From assembly GCA_025642075.2 (NCBI GenBank), contig JAODUO010000633.1, positions 52,501 to 116,500 of the forward strand: a stretch of 64,000 nt of DNA. The letters are read 5' to 3'. The translations under genes and the position numbers were made by a program. This document shows positions 1 to 17,410 of this stretch, piece after piece. The DNA comes from Ridgeia piscesae. Lineage: Eukaryota; Annelida; Polychaeta; Sabellida; Siboglinidae. How positions within the stretch are numbered: the first letter of the stretch is position 1; each line of letters opens with the position of its first letter. A model generated the notes under the pieces. It was not told the origin of the DNA. It did no database searches and was given only the letters and a program-made list of their open reading frames with translations.

Positions 1-60
<60 letters not shown>

Positions 61-62
61 AT
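1..62. repeat. (TA)n microsatellite at the window edge
   Basis: Almost pure TA dinucleotide repeat, cut by the left edge of the window, with one TT interruption near position 50. True length is unknown because it continues to the left. Confidence 0.95.
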
Positions 63-336
63 CATTATATCTTCTGTCGTGAAAATTTCAACAAGTTATC
101 CTGTTTCACGGATGAACCGGATCATATCGTACTAAACTATGCCGAAAACGAACGTCAAACTCTCTATTCAACATGCTAGAGTGCAGAGTCAGTCAACCGT
201 GCAGTAGTCACGACTTCGTTATTGGTGATCGTGTTACTGATACTGGGGAGTAGAACCATTGAAGCGTTATCAACACAGCTATCAGCTATACCGCCAACGC
301 GTCATAACACGCACACACACATACACACACACACAC

Positions 337-600
<264 letters not shown>

Positions 601-811
601 TACATATACATACATACATACATACATACATACATACATACATACATACATACATACATACATACATCACACACACACATACATACATACATACATACAT
701 ACATACATACATACATACATACATACATACATACATACATACATACATACATACATACATACATACATACATACATACATACATACATACATACATACAT
801 ACATACATACA

Positions 812-843
<32 letters not shown>

Positions 844-862
844 CATACATACATACATATAA
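601..862. repeat. (ACAT)n tetranucleotide microsatellite
   Basis: Roughly 65 copies of CATA/TACA, interrupted once by a short CA stretch at about 667-679. The TA array on its left shares the same purine-pyrimidine alternation. Confidence 0.95.
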
Positions 863-1376
863 ATAGATATTATATATTATATTAATTTATCTGATCACAG
901 CCATTGTTTTTATTATAGCACTGTCTTATTGGTTGTTTAATGGTTTCGTGATCATTTTTACTGTCTATTGTTGTATTGATTGTGTACACATAATCTGAGC
1001 AAGCTACTAACGCATAAAAAGACTGCTTTATAAATCTGATAAATAATAATATTCAAAATAATTTATAATAAAACTTGAAAAGCCCTCAACGGTAGGGACA
1101 TGACACGGGCATGTGATAATGAATTTCTTAATGTTGTGCCAGTGATGCAGACTGCTTAAGATAAATAGTGAGTAAGGTTAGATTGAATGTATTTTTGACA
1201 AAAATTACGTACATAAAATTTTATATGAAAAGAGGCAGCGAGTGTTTTACGTGCGATTGTATCGCCATCTACCGAATATGTGTACAACTATTATTACCTC
1301 CTAGCGATCACATTATTATTAAACCGGAAATGGACGCGCGCCTTGGACATAAAAATGTAGACCCTGTAGATGAAAG
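863..1376. other. Upstream region of RPL23A, no gene seen
   Basis: AT-rich sequence with no convincing coding frame. It must hold the RPL23A promoter, but I see no TATA box at a useful distance from the start tract. The open frame at 1168-1443 overlaps RPL23A exon 1 in another reading frame and has no recognisable content. Confidence 0.5.
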
Positions 1377-1388
1377 CCCTTTTCTAAC
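1377..1388 (+). promoter_or_regulatory. TOP-like pyrimidine tract before the RPL23A start codon
   Basis: The bases cccttttct lie a few nucleotides before the ATG at 1389. Animal ribosomal protein mRNAs typically begin with a C followed by a short pyrimidine run (5' TOP), which puts their translation under growth/mTOR control. The position fits a transcription start at about 1377 with a very short leader. The start site itself is inferred; it could also lie further upstream. Confidence 0.5.
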
Positions 1389-4312
<2,924 letters not shown>

Positions 4313-5275
4313 AAAACAAGAGCTTGTCGGTTTCTTGTACATTTCGGAGCTATTAAAGAAACTGATTCGTCTACAGTTGTGTTATTTTTCATGTACATTT
4401 ATCCTCTGAATGCTATGACAAAATATTAAAAATACATATTCAGTGTATTGGGCCAGGTGTGGGTCATTTCACCACAACAAATTGTATCTCCACAAGAACC
4501 AGTTAAGAAAATCCCAGAAGTGACGACTAATGTTACTACATTTCTAGTTATCGGACACTGTTAATAATTCAAATAAATCATTCTAAGAATAATTGGAACC
4601 AACTAGTGTCATCACTAGGGATGAGTTCAGTACCTCTCAAGTCCCACTCCATTCCTTTTGGTTCAGTTTCAATTCATTTTATGCCAAATGTTCAATGGAG
4701 TAACTGCGTGTGCTGTTATCTCGTGTAACTATCAGAAAAGGTTGATCTGATGTTTTTTTTACCTACCTTAGGGCATTGCTACTATGTACAAGAATTTATT
4801 TAATTCTAAAAAAAAGATATGCAGACATGGGGGGCCACTTTGTATTGAACTAATGTGGCAACAAACGAGTGAAATATTAACACTGCTTCATGATTATTTT
4901 GAATAGTCTGCACACTTACTACAATGCTACCTGGTAGAGCCGACTGTAAGCTTAGGTTGACCAACTTAACAGGTGTTACTTCTCTATGTTGTGTGGGTTC
5001 AAAACCAACTTCAGATAATAAAAAATATTTATCAGTATATGCTGGTCTATAAACAGGTAGATTGCCAGATTCAACTTAAATATTCATTTTGTGAACTATC
5101 ACCCCTGGGATCTTGAATGACTTAGTTATACCATGGACTAACAACAGGAAGTCATAGTTATACATTTTATTGTAAAATAACATTATTGACATCCACACGA
5201 TTGTCCTTGAACGAGACTTGCTGGAGGCAAGTGTGAAACTTAGAAAAAAATGGCAAAGCTGGTGTGAATTACTTG
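4313..5275. other. Intergenic, 3' flank of RPL23A
   Basis: Includes the RPL23A 3' UTR and its likely end near 4425-4460. No coding frame or RNA gene recognised beyond that. Confidence 0.5.
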
Positions 5276-5714
5276 GAGTCTGACTTCGATTGAGCTACCC
5301 AAGTACCAATTGAACATCCAGGATCACTTGTTCGCATGACCATTCTTGACCTAGATCAATAATGCCGCTATTCGATGCAATCATGGTTTGGAGAGAATTC
5401 ACTCGAGTAACTGACGTCATTAGCAGTGACAGCCAATTGGGTACAGTGTCCCCTACTTAATTAAACATTACATGACACAATCATTTAAATATGTATTATT
5501 ATTTAAGACCAAGAAGATGAACATCACAATTTACACACTGAACAATTGATCGATTACTTTATTTATTTCCATAAGGGGTTTATCTCCGTGATTACGATCA
5601 ATGCTGTTCAATTGGGTTACTCTCACAGTACTGTGTGTGCAATGTAAATTACCATAGACTGGATACCACGTTAGGGTTATGCGAGTAACCCGAGTAGGCC
5701 AATCAAAGTTGGCT
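5276..5714. mobile_element. MITE, copy 1 of a three-copy family
   Basis: A degenerate copy of the element seen more cleanly at 49108-49538, in inverted orientation relative to it. It begins with a form of gacttcgattgagctac and ends with the reverse complement (ccaatcaaagttggc). Internal shared blocks include the 'agtgacagccaattgggtac' stretch and a cgtgattacgatcaatgctg stretch. No coding capacity is visible. The transposon superfamily is not assignable from this copy. Confidence 0.75.
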
Positions 5715-7147
5715 TATGAAGCTATCAACTTTTAAATTTCCTCTGCTAAAATTCGACCTAATTTCTCAATAACCTGGGACTAGTGAGTGGCTGTAGTCTG
5801 TATCTGTATGAACTGTCCCAGCTGTGGCTTCTTTTCAGCCTAAGATATGGTATCAGTTGTATTTATTTAGCCGTTCTCCCCAGCCATGGGCCAAGATCCA
5901 GCATGACTAGCTTTGTAGTTACTACCCTTTGGGGTAGGGTGCCTGATGATGCAAGAGCGAGGCAGTTACATTGTCCATGCAACTAAACACAAAGTTCACA
6001 GGGTGACTGAGTCTGTTGCTTGGCTGATTGGCTTCACTCTTGACTGTCCACTATATCACTGACCATCTTTGGAAGATGTCCTCCCTTCATTCACAGGATG
6101 CTAGTGTCGACATCTGGAGAGAGAAGTTGAGCATCAGGTGGACATAGCAGATGCAAATCATGGGGTTGTTTACAAGTAAATAGATTTTATAACTCGATAA
6201 AGGCAATACCGTCATAAAACACTTTTGGGGTCATTCACAGGCTAAGCTTCGCTGTTCTCAATGTCCTTTGGTGTATTGCACACCTACATGTGAATGTTAA
6301 TTTGGACAATAGTCATCATTTAAAAAAGTACTAACCATGGTCAAGAAGCGTCTGAGAATGAATGAACTTTACACAAAGAAGTAAAATAACATCAACAATT
6401 GTGAACGACATCAAGAGACAAGAAAGGCAAGGATGTGAGAATAGAAGACAACAAGAGATTAGTTGACACTACAAGTGCAGAGACTGACGTTGGTGTGACA
6501 GTTTAAAAAGCATTGAAATCTTCATACATTGAATAACCCATGAAAGGAATGGCAAATGGTGAAATATGTGATAAAGTAAACTTTCAAATATGTTAGGTCA
6601 GTATTTACAAGTGTTAAACTTATGAACTACAAGTACAAAGTGAAAGACAAAGGTGAATTTTGCCAAAAATAGAAACATTTTGAAATAAGAAGGCACTGAC
6701 TGACAGACACCAGAATCTTTACATAATTAATCATACACATTGAACATTGCTGATACAACACCTGAATCAAACTCAAGTTTCTTCAATGTGTTCTGGTCAC
6801 CACTGCCGTCTATGTCCACATCACCGTCTGGAGGTGCGTTCAGTGCAGACAATGTCACCTCTGCAACAAGGATTTATGTTTGCATGCAAAATTAGACTAA
6901 CGAAGTCCATTGTCAAACAGTATGCTGTTTCACTGTTTAATAAAACACATTTACTTTAGTATATGAGGTCATTCTACAAGCAGTACCCGGTGTATTAAAA
7001 GGTGAAAAAGTTAAGTTCTTTGACCAATTTTTTAGTCGGCTAGTCAAATAATATCAAAACTGACACATTTGTTCTGAACACTATATCTGCATGGTCATAT
7101 ATGAAAGCTTAATTTTATATATAGGATTCATTTTGCAATGCGTAGCT
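5715..7147. other. Intergenic between MITE and BAP18 3' end
   Basis: No gene recognised. It must contain the BAP18 3' UTR on the minus strand, but no clear AATAAA signal was seen on that strand. Short open frames here show no family resemblance. Confidence 0.4.
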
Positions 7148-8593
7148 TCACAAATCTTTTAGTTTCTTTTCACCTGCTGTCTTCTGTTTCTTCACTGGTG
7201 GTTCTATTTTGGCAGGTGGTGTCGTCAGTTTGCTGGTTATTTTCTTCGAAGGGCTCATACTCTTATCCTGCTTCACAAGTCCTGCATCGATGTAAGCCTT
7301 CCGCTTCATCTGAGCTTTGATCTGTGATCTGACCAGTCGTACGAACATTGTTACAGCACTCAAAATGCAACTTAAATTTACATCACACTTGATAAACATG
7401 AACCCAGTGGATATGCGTTCTAATAGGTAAAAATGTCTTAACATCCAGTTCTAAGGACTGTTCATCCTGTCTTTCACTTTATACCCTGGTAGAATTGTTT
7501 AATCAAACACCATGTCTTAACACTATTAATTTTATACCAAAATATCCACCACTCTCTACAACCAGGTACTGGTTTTTACTCCTGAGTAAACTGAAGCAAA
7601 GCAGTGTTAATGAAGTCACCCAGTGTTTTGAAATGGCAGCGAGAGGAATCAGAACCTAGAATCTCTCCACAGACAGTCTAGCACTTTTAACCACTGTGCC
7701 ACAGAACTTTATTTAAAAGTGCCCAATATATCCCTGGTGGCAATCAGTAGCTTCTATTTAACCTTGCACGTTTGACTTATGTAGTCTATAGATATATATT
7801 GCAATAATCTGAACAGAAATGGTATCGCTTGATTAAACAATGTAGGATTCAATACATTTGTATACATAATATTAAATCAAAAATATACAATCACTGATAT
7901 TGATTATGCTGGTAGAATAGAAGGCAACACAGCATGACCCGTAATCATACAATTTACTGATAGTGCAAAACCATGCACATACTAGCAAATATATCAAAAC
8001 TGGGTCACACTACTTCCAATGAACAACTGTACGTTGTGACTCCCAGAGTACAGTTAAAGACCATTAATTCAGGACCCTGCATAAGTAACTAAATGTAGCA
8101 TGTAAATAAGTACTTACATGCTTCTGTTCTTAATGACCTCGCTGATCTTGTTAAGATCCTCGCCAAACCTTTTTACTGCTGTCTTCAACATTTCAATTTC
8201 ACTGTCCGTCCATTTCCCACTGAGACAGAAAACACGACAAGAATGTTTATTTAAGGAAGCAAATACACCAGTCACATGTGTCACAGGGTACAATGTCAAC
8301 AGATCAACAGTGAACAAAAATTATATTTAAACATGCAAAAACACATTTTAGTCAGGTATATTTACAATATTGTAAAATAGAATAATTACATTTTCAGTAA
8401 TACAATTTTGCAGCGTCTAACTTAAATGCATGAGCTGATGAAAAACCAGGAATTATTTGTATGTGGCATTACATGGAATACATTACAACAAAGGTAGGCA
8501 GGGTTGGTTCCAAACACAAATAATACAAATGTTCCTATCAAATACAACTCGGCTAAATCAAATATGCTGCTTTTTTAGATTTTGTATAACCGA

Positions 8594-8651
<58 letters not shown>

Positions 8652-11548
8652 GCAGTATATATATATAATACATATATTCAAATACATGGCTCCTGTTTCA
8701 ATTATAGCTGTCAGTAGTTCTGAGCCAGTGTCATACTATGTGAGGCAACGTGCTGCATGCAGTTGGTCATTTTGACATTACTTAGTAAAGAAAACTTTTA
8801 ATGAATATTTCTGAAATATTTGAGATTATATAGATATAATTTTGGTTGTATTTGCCAGTACATTCAAATACAGACCAAACATAGAATACAAAGTGTATGC
8901 ACTTATGACTTATGTTCAGTAGTCATCGTATTTCGGACTCATCTGAGGGGATGTAGTTCTACCTGACTGAGGATGGAGATGTTCTGTCTGGGACTAATCT
9001 TGGGCAGATGGTTGTAACTGAGGATGAAATAGCTGCATCTGGGACTCACCTGAGGGGAGAGGGTTCTCCCTGAGGGTGCAGTTGCATTGTCAACTCACCC
9101 AGCTTACTGAAGGCACTGCCGGCCTCAGAGAAGATCTCTCCAACCTAGAGAAATATAGAAATAACAATGTATTACATTGTACTAACACAAGCACTCTGTG
9201 GCATTTACACGGCTTAAATGTAAGAGTGTTTAGCCAATGTACAACAACACATATTATAGTACAATCACTGGCTTAATTTAGTATGTCATTAAACTACATT
9301 TACCTAACTGTTTATTGGGTGAGCAACAACTGAGTAAGTACTGAGACATGTACAAGTGACACCATAGACAGTTGTCACATGGAAGTACTTCTGACAGTAC
9401 TGACAAAGTACTTTTTGATAGAAAGTATTGACATGAGCACACTAACAATATTATTTTGACATAATATACATTGAAGGTCACTGATGTATTGAGATGATCA
9501 GCCTTGTTCTTGACAGTAAACCAGACAGTAAACATTGTCAACGGGGCAACCCAGAGCTCTTGTTACTTGAACAATGAGGACACCATAAAGACAAAACATG
9601 ATCAAGACTTCTGCACTGAAGATAGTAATATAATATCTAATGATAAGATACATCCAAATTACTCCCAAATAATCATATTTTAAGGAGTACAAGTATTTTG
9701 TGAGAACTTTAATAAATGATGAATAATAAGTAAGTAAATTCAGTAAGTTGAGATCCCAAGTTCCCTTCGAGTACAAGTAGCATTTGTGCACTAACCTTGA
9801 CATATGCCTTTCGTTATTCTGCCTCATAATTGTGCAAAGCAAAGGTCTCACATAGCAAAACAGTCTGAATTGTTTAAATTGAAGGTTAAACTAAAACACT
9901 AATTTGTAAACTAAAGCCAGCCAGATGACTGGTCAACGCCATTCTGACTTTTGAAGGTCAACTGGTTTTGGTGATATATGCAAGTTATGAGAGTGAATCT
10001 AAGGAAGACTGACTCCTTGACAGGGCTGGGGTTAATTTTAAAAGAATTGATCAATTCCGATACGGAATTGAAGCAGGAATTGGAATTGAAAGATTTTGAA
10101 CAAAATTAACTGATTTGGAATTGAAAGATTTTGATTTGAATTGGAATTGAATGAAAGGGAATTGAGCATCTGATATTGTTGTGATGCAGCCAAGGATATT
10201 TTTCACACCATTGGGAGTTCTGCTGTGCAAGCAATGGTGCTTAGTAACCAAGAAAAGTTGGAATGTGATAACTGCAATAATGGCAATTGCTAAATAGTTG
10301 ATGCCAGAATGAGAGTAAATTCAGTAGAGACTATAGACATTTAAATTAAGCAGTGATTATGCTAGATTAAAATGGTTTTCCTGCAATAAAATGTCACTGA
10401 TTGAATTCTTTTTTTACTCATTTCTATGTATTGTGATTATGTTTGTATATTATATAATAATTATATAATAATATTAATAGATCATACATGACATGCACAT
10501 TTATTGACTATTAATTGTGTAATTTAAACAAATTTTATGGTTAACTTTTATTATGTGGATCTGAAGTGGGAATTGGATGATTATAGATGGAATTGGAACT
10601 GAATAAAAGGAATTGCAAGGTCATTGCAATTGATTGAATGCAGTTAATCCCAGCCCCGCTCTTTGATTAGACACCACATTATTTGTATCATTATCATAGC
10701 AATTAATGTAGACAATTCTGAAGACTTGCAAACTGCAATCTACTGACAGTTCAATCTGCAGACTTCACTCTTCGGCAAGTCTTCACTGTGTCTGTGTCAA
10801 CGACAAGTCACTAAGTCACAGCTAACTGTCTTTCTAAGATCATCCACAACCGTTACCATGTTGACATTGATCCTCACTCCTACCTGCCTCATTATGAACT
10901 AGATCCAATCATTCCGTTAAGCTTCATCAGTTTCCTGCATGTACAGACACATTTAAATTAATTTTTTCCCATAATCATTCCTGTGTGGAACTCATAGCTA
11001 GCACGTGTTGCTGAGGTATTTTCCAACGGCAGCTCGTCCGGCTGTCCTTCTGATTTCTTTGTATAAAGTACGGTAAATGAGGGACTAGGACTGTCGGTCA
11101 GGGTTTTTATCACCGAGGACAGCTACGGCCGCCATATTGGTCTAGACCTGATACATGAAAAAGACAACGTAACTACATTTGAATTTTTATTTGGCCTTTT
11201 GTAAATTATAGTCTCATTTTCCTTAGCCTAAGCTTATATTATAATGATTCTCTATTTTGTTGTTGCTTAAATCATATTTTTTCTGTTTTGTTCTTCTGTT
11301 TTTTCCACAACCAACAGTTACTCAGTCATCTAGACTGATCGGCCAACGTACCATACATACAGATAGTTTTTCTTCCTCAGCCTCAGCCTCAGCCCAGCCT
11401 CCGCTCAAGCCCAGGGCCGGGGACTGGCTCTACCCGCCTAACTTCAGGCTCAACTTGCTACAGGTTCAGGCAGAATAACCATTTTCAACATCACATACTG
11501 ATTTTTCTAAATGACTCAAGACATGCTTACCTTGTTTGCAGAACTCAT
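7148..11548 (-). CDS. BAP18: Chromatin complexes subunit BAP18 (C17orf49 homologue), four exons, complete
   Basis: Small SANT-domain protein that in vertebrates associates with the NURF/BPTF remodeller and MLL1-type complexes and helps reading of H3K4me3. Coding exons on the minus strand are 11548-11531, 9144-9050, 8219-8118 and 7328-7148. All have GT-AG borders and compatible phases, giving 131 residues. Exon 1 encodes only MSSANK. Exon 2 carries the family signature VGEIFSEAG, then FSKLGELTMQLHP. Exon 3 starts the SANT-like region (GKWTDSEIEMLKTAVKRFGE, then DLNKISEVIK). Exon 4 completes it (QIKAQMKRKAY) and ends with a basic tail (PPVKKQKTAGEKK). Human BAP18 is about 172 residues, so the C-terminal tail is shorter here. 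The 18-nt first coding exon is 2.4 kb from exon 2; that intron holds a hAT MITE. Confidence 0.93.
8600..8645. repeat. (TA)n microsatellite in BAP18 intron 2
   Basis: About 22 TA units, with a short TA remnant just downstream at about 8658-8668. Confidence 0.9.
10021..10658. mobile_element. hAT-type non-autonomous element (MITE) with target-site duplication
   Basis: The ends are CAGGGCTGGGGTTAA on the left and, inverted, CGGGGCTGGGATTAA on the right. They are flanked by 8-bp direct repeats ctccttga (10013-10020) and ctctttga (10659-10666) that differ by one base. CAGGG-type termini and an 8-bp duplication are hallmarks of the hAT superfamily. The 638-bp interior has repeated ggaattga motifs and no transposase. 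It sits in the first intron of BAP18. Confidence 0.85.
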
Positions 11549-11714
11549 GTTCAATGGTGAACCATTTTAGTGTAAAATTGGCGGGTTAATCGAAAAATTC
11601 ATTCATAGCTTTGTATTTTCCGCTCTACCGGAAGTTTATTCCAGTTCTTTACGCAAAATTCACCGGTGCAATACATTTACAAAATACCCGTTCTAACTCT
11701 TGCCTCAACGCGAC

Positions 11715-11893
11715 AATGGCTACTAGCAAACCACTCGCGTACAAATGCCCATTTTTCATTGTCCTTATGTGGTCATGTGTAATAAGGTTTAGGGTTAGGT
11801 CTAGGGTTAGTATTAGGGTTAAGTTGAAGGTACTTTTGACAAGATTGACATTGGGTGTTTTACATGCATTTGTACGTGAGTGGTTGGCAAGTA
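11715..11893. repeat. Short inverted repeat around telomere-like TTAGGG motifs
   Basis: Arms at about 11715-11762 and 11841-11893 are imperfect reverse complements (shared core includes gcatttgtacg and gagtggtt). The loop at 11785-11821 carries three degenerate TTAGGG-type units. It lies just upstream of BAP18 exon 1. Probably a small palindromic MITE. Confidence 0.55.
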
Positions 11894-11944
11894 GCCACCT
11901 CCCGCAACTCGCGTTCGTACAATCGTAGGCCTATTCGGCTATTG

Positions 11945-13499
<1,555 letters not shown>

Positions 13500-13625
13500 C
13501 AGAACAGGATTTGACGCCGTTTGTCTTAGTCGAGAGTCAAAAGCTCTAGCCAGTGAGCCACTGCTATTGTCTGCCACCCAAATTCCAGGGACACAGTTCC
13601 CCTTGCCACCCATTTCTCATTGTCT

Positions 13626-13762
13626 ATGTGCGTATGTGTGTGTTTGTGTCCGCGCGTGTCCGGACTCTTAGTTAACGTGTCTCTGTGTTCTTGTCTTTGT
13701 CCGCGTGTGTGTGTGTGTGTGGGCGCGCGCGCGTGCGTGCGTGCGTGCGTGCGTGTGTGTGT
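13626..13762. repeat. GT/GC alternating tract
   Basis: Imperfect GTGT and CGTG repeats including a gcgcgcgcg stretch. Strictly alternating purine-pyrimidine with CG steps favours Z-DNA under supercoiling. Confidence 0.85.
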
Positions 13763-13989
13763 GGTGAGATATATATAAATATTAAGCTTCTGTTCACCAC
13801 CTTTCCACCAACACCGTGATGTGTAATTCATAATTGTTGTGGTTATAAATAAACCAATTATTGACATCTTCCCAAGGGAGATAATAATAATATTATATAA
13901 GTGTCTTCCGCCGTCGTGGCAGCCAGGTTGCGCGAGCAACCCGCTCATATGATCGCTTACACCGCTTCTCTAGAATTGTTTTGTTTAAT

Positions 13990-14512
13990 ATACGCCATCC
14001 AGTTCTGTTTAATGCGCTTCAGCGCAGCTTTTCCATGTCAGCCCTGTCTTTAGGCGCATGCCGATCTGCTGCAGGTCGGTGTCAAGCGTCCTGGGGAGGC
14101 TGGTCCTGAGTCGGCCGCGATGTCCTTGATTCCCTTGAAGTCCCTCCGTTTCGAAATAGGCTGACATTGCCTGGTTTGCCGGCGCTTTCTTGTCCAAACG
14201 TAGGACGAGACCAAATAGCCGCCATCGCATGTCCATCACGTCTCTGCTTATTTCTCGACAATTGCACCGTTCATATAAGTTTCAGTTGCTAATTCTCTGT
14301 GGCCATTTTATCCCGATGAGAAGACGGAGTTGTTTCCGGTGGAAGGCATTCAGTTTGTTTGTTTCTGACCCCGTCTGGCCCCATGTGCCAGCTTTGTATA
14401 GGAGCACTGGCCGCATGAATGCGTTATATAAACGCAATCTCAGTCGCTCGCTAACCAAGAAACGTTTATTGTGGTGGGAAGGGAGTAAAATAAGCTTTAA
14501 GAAACCTGTCAT
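13990..14512 (-). mobile_element. Decayed 3' end of a non-LTR retrotransposon (LINE)
   Basis: Minus-strand reading gives a reverse-transcriptase C-terminal segment: LYNAFMRPVLLYKAGTWG, then LNAFHRKQLRLLIGIKWP, then after a stop and frame change WRLFGLVLRLDKKAPANQA and a 3' segment. These are typical of the region after the LINE polymerase domain. The frame is broken at about 14240-14285. Only the last part of the ORF is present, consistent with 5' truncation on insertion. Clade not assigned. Confidence 0.8.
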
Positions 14513-15590
14513 AGCCCATTCTTACCGTTTATCGTGTATTCGGAAAGAAAAACAGAGGGAGGCGTGCTCGATAATTTGTTACAGGGTAAAGGGGTAATCT
14601 CCGACAGGGGGAGGGAAGAATAATTATGCAGGGTCCCAATCCGAGGCCACAAGCTTAACTCATCAATTTACCAATGCCACATTTAAGGTAAGTTCTGACA
14701 GCGTGTGTTACCCTCATGTCTGTGTGGTCTGTACATAGACACGTTGACAGAGCGACAACAATAGAAGCTGCGAGATTGCGAAGAAAGGAAACTTGCAAAG
14801 ACAGGCGAGGCGGAACAACACCAAGGAGAAATGATAAGGGGAAGGCCACAGCTGAGATTGGGGACCGTGGATGATAAGGGCCTTGGGACGACCATGGAAT
14901 TAAGGACGACAGCAGGGAACAGTGAGGAGTTCTACAACGAACAGGGAATAGTAGAGAATTTATAATATGGAGCTAGACAGAACAGAACTGCAGGTCCTAA
15001 TGATGGGAAGTCCGTACAAAGGCGCACTACACAACAAACCAATACACTGTGTATTGCTTTCTGGTGCCACAAGGGAAAGTAAACCATATTCTAGGAGATA
15101 AACGGGGTCGCCCAGGGAATGGAACGCCACAGCAATGCGGAAACACTCGTGAATTCGTGAAGACGAACCCAAACTCGGTTTGTTCGCCCTTCCTCTATGC
15201 GAACTAACACCAAGAGAACTACGTCAGTCTGCGGGGTTTAGACCAACACATACGATCCATCATACTGATTGATTGATTACAACATTTAATGGTGAACACT
15301 CTTGTCTCAATGTTTTGTTAACATGTGCGATCAAGTAAGAATTTTCTATTACATGGCGTGTGCACTCTGCAGGCGCCTTGATCTTGACCCCATCACGACC
15401 TAAAGGGTTTAAATAAGGAAGAAGATTCGTTTGCAAACGAAATCCTTTTTATGTCTGCTCGAGTCTCGCACTGAAAAAAGTATAGCATTCCCCATAATCT
15501 GCCATACATATGAACACGACGTTTATTTCACCCCCGTGTACACTATTGGTTAAATTTTCTTGATATCACTCATCACTTAAGTGTGTACAT
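14513..15590. other. No gene recognised
   Basis: Mixed-composition sequence. It could include the 5' continuation of the LINE, but no coding similarity was seen. Confidence 0.4.
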
Positions 15591-15591
15591 T

Positions 15592-15692
15592 ATACAGGCG
15601 CCACACACATACGCACGCACGCACGCACGCACGTACGCATAGACACACAACGCAGGAGGAGGACCAACTCACCGGGGGCGTGATGTGAATAC

Positions 15693-15732
<40 letters not shown>

Positions 15733-15950
15733 CGCGCGTGTGCTTGTGTATCGATGGATGGGTGTACGCGCTCGCGCGTCTGTGTGTGTGTGCGTGCATG
15801 AATGTGTGTATGTATTGTGTGTATGTGTGCATACGTGCGTGCCTGCGCATATAGTGCGCGTATGTGTGAGACCGAGAGAAAGAGCGAAGGACTGCGTGCA
15901 TGCGTGCGTACGTACGAGTGTGGGTACACGTCTGTTGTAATGTGGACGTG
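15592..15950. repeat. GT/GC/CA-rich alternating tract with a CG core
   Basis: A mosaic of CGCA, GT and CG repeats. The core at about 15692-15740 is a long GT run joined to a gcgcgcgcgcgcg run, the most Z-DNA-prone sequence in the window. Confidence 0.85.
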
Positions 15951-17130
15951 TTTTCATACGCATGTGCCTGGTGGTATGTGTACGTTTGTATGCGTAACTG
16001 GGTATGATTTTGTTGTCAGCCCCCCAGCACACTAACGCCAGCCAAGCGTGGACACGTTTTAAAGGACGCATGCCCCTCAGCGGGGCGGAGTGGCATACGA
16101 CTTTACAATTAATAAACCTGGCGCCAAAAGGTTGTGGAGTAAACCTGCGTGAACACTGATATTGTGAATGACATTAACAAACAATGACCCGTTTCATCTA
16201 AGTGGTTCCAGAATTCTTGGCGTGTGACGTCATAAGTTTACGTCTACTAATCACGTGGTTTCGTCAACAATCACGATAACGTCTTTCGTTTGGACTTTAA
16301 AATCGTGGGTGCAGGTTAGACACTGCGGCAGGGATCAGCGTTATATGGACAGACTTAACAGTTATAGGCCTATATAAACCATTGTCGGTAGTTTATTGAA
16401 CCGTTGAAACTGGTGCGGAACTCACGGTTACGAGCTTACCGAGGCAAACTTAACTATAAATACAACATAGGCGTTATTAATAATTTGTCACCGTTTTATT
16501 AAATGGAACGAAGCGTAGGCCTATGTCCTATGAAGCATGGTAATAGGCATAATGATTCATGCAATGTTCGTTTTTTTAGTTCTGCAGGTTAACGTTCCAG
16601 ATTTATATCGTCCATCACCATGTCAAGTGTTCTTTTGTGAAGTGATACTTGAATCTCGTCGTTTCGGACGTTTTGGTGACTTCGGTGACTTTCTCCGCAA
16701 ACCGAACATAACACGTTACATACACATAACAGACACGTAAATCGAACAGACAAGCAACATTGGTCTCGTCCACAAACCGCCACAAGCACCAGGTCTGGAT
16801 ACACAAACAGGGGAATCCAATCAACAGTGCGAACTTTTTCAGGACGCCCAGTCAATTGGCCCTGGATCTCATCCGGGAATTGCAACGGTCCCCCGTAACA
16901 ACCCCCTCGTCACAAAACTAAACAACACTGAACATAGAATCGGGCGTTGACACTAATACGTCGTAGTGGCCCACAGAGAAAGAGACAAGACACGGACAGG
17001 ACATACGATGCGGAGTTACTGATACCGGCTGTTGCTGCGGTAACATCGGACGCTCAGGTATTTGAAAGAAGCAGTCTTATTGCGCCGAATTCAGCCTGCT
17101 TTTCCCTTGTAGCGCTTTGGCGGTGTCTTG

Positions 17131-17410
17131 TTTCGATGCGAGTTAAACGGCGATCGTGGCAGCGCCGGCGGATGTGTGAATGCGTGAAGTTGCCGCCGAA
17201 AGATTTGGCTCGTCTGTGATTGTAACGACACACGGCATTCCGGATTTGCGGTAGCGGTGGCGATGCCGCGTTTCGATGCGAGTTGAACGGCGATCGTGAT
17301 GGCGCCCACGGATGTGTGAATGCGTGATGATGTCGACAGATGTAGCTCGTCTGCGATCGTGACGACACGCGGCATTCTGGGTTTCCGGTGGCGGTGGTGA
17401 AGGAACAGCA
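17131..17410. repeat. 140-bp GC-rich tandem pair in the left arm
   Basis: Two units starting tttcgatgcgagtt at 17131 and 17271, each containing ggatgtgtgaatgcgtga and a GGCATTC motif. They are rich in CG dinucleotides, unlike the surrounding DNA. The right arm has the inverted counterpart. Confidence 0.8.

Noticed and set aside
16589..16885. A 98-codon open frame conserved in both arms of the fold-back structure (minus here, plus at 21176-21472).
   Set aside because: It opens with TTG, not ATG. About a dozen bases differ between arms and nine of them change a residue, so there is no sign of purifying selection. It also has no recognisable domain.
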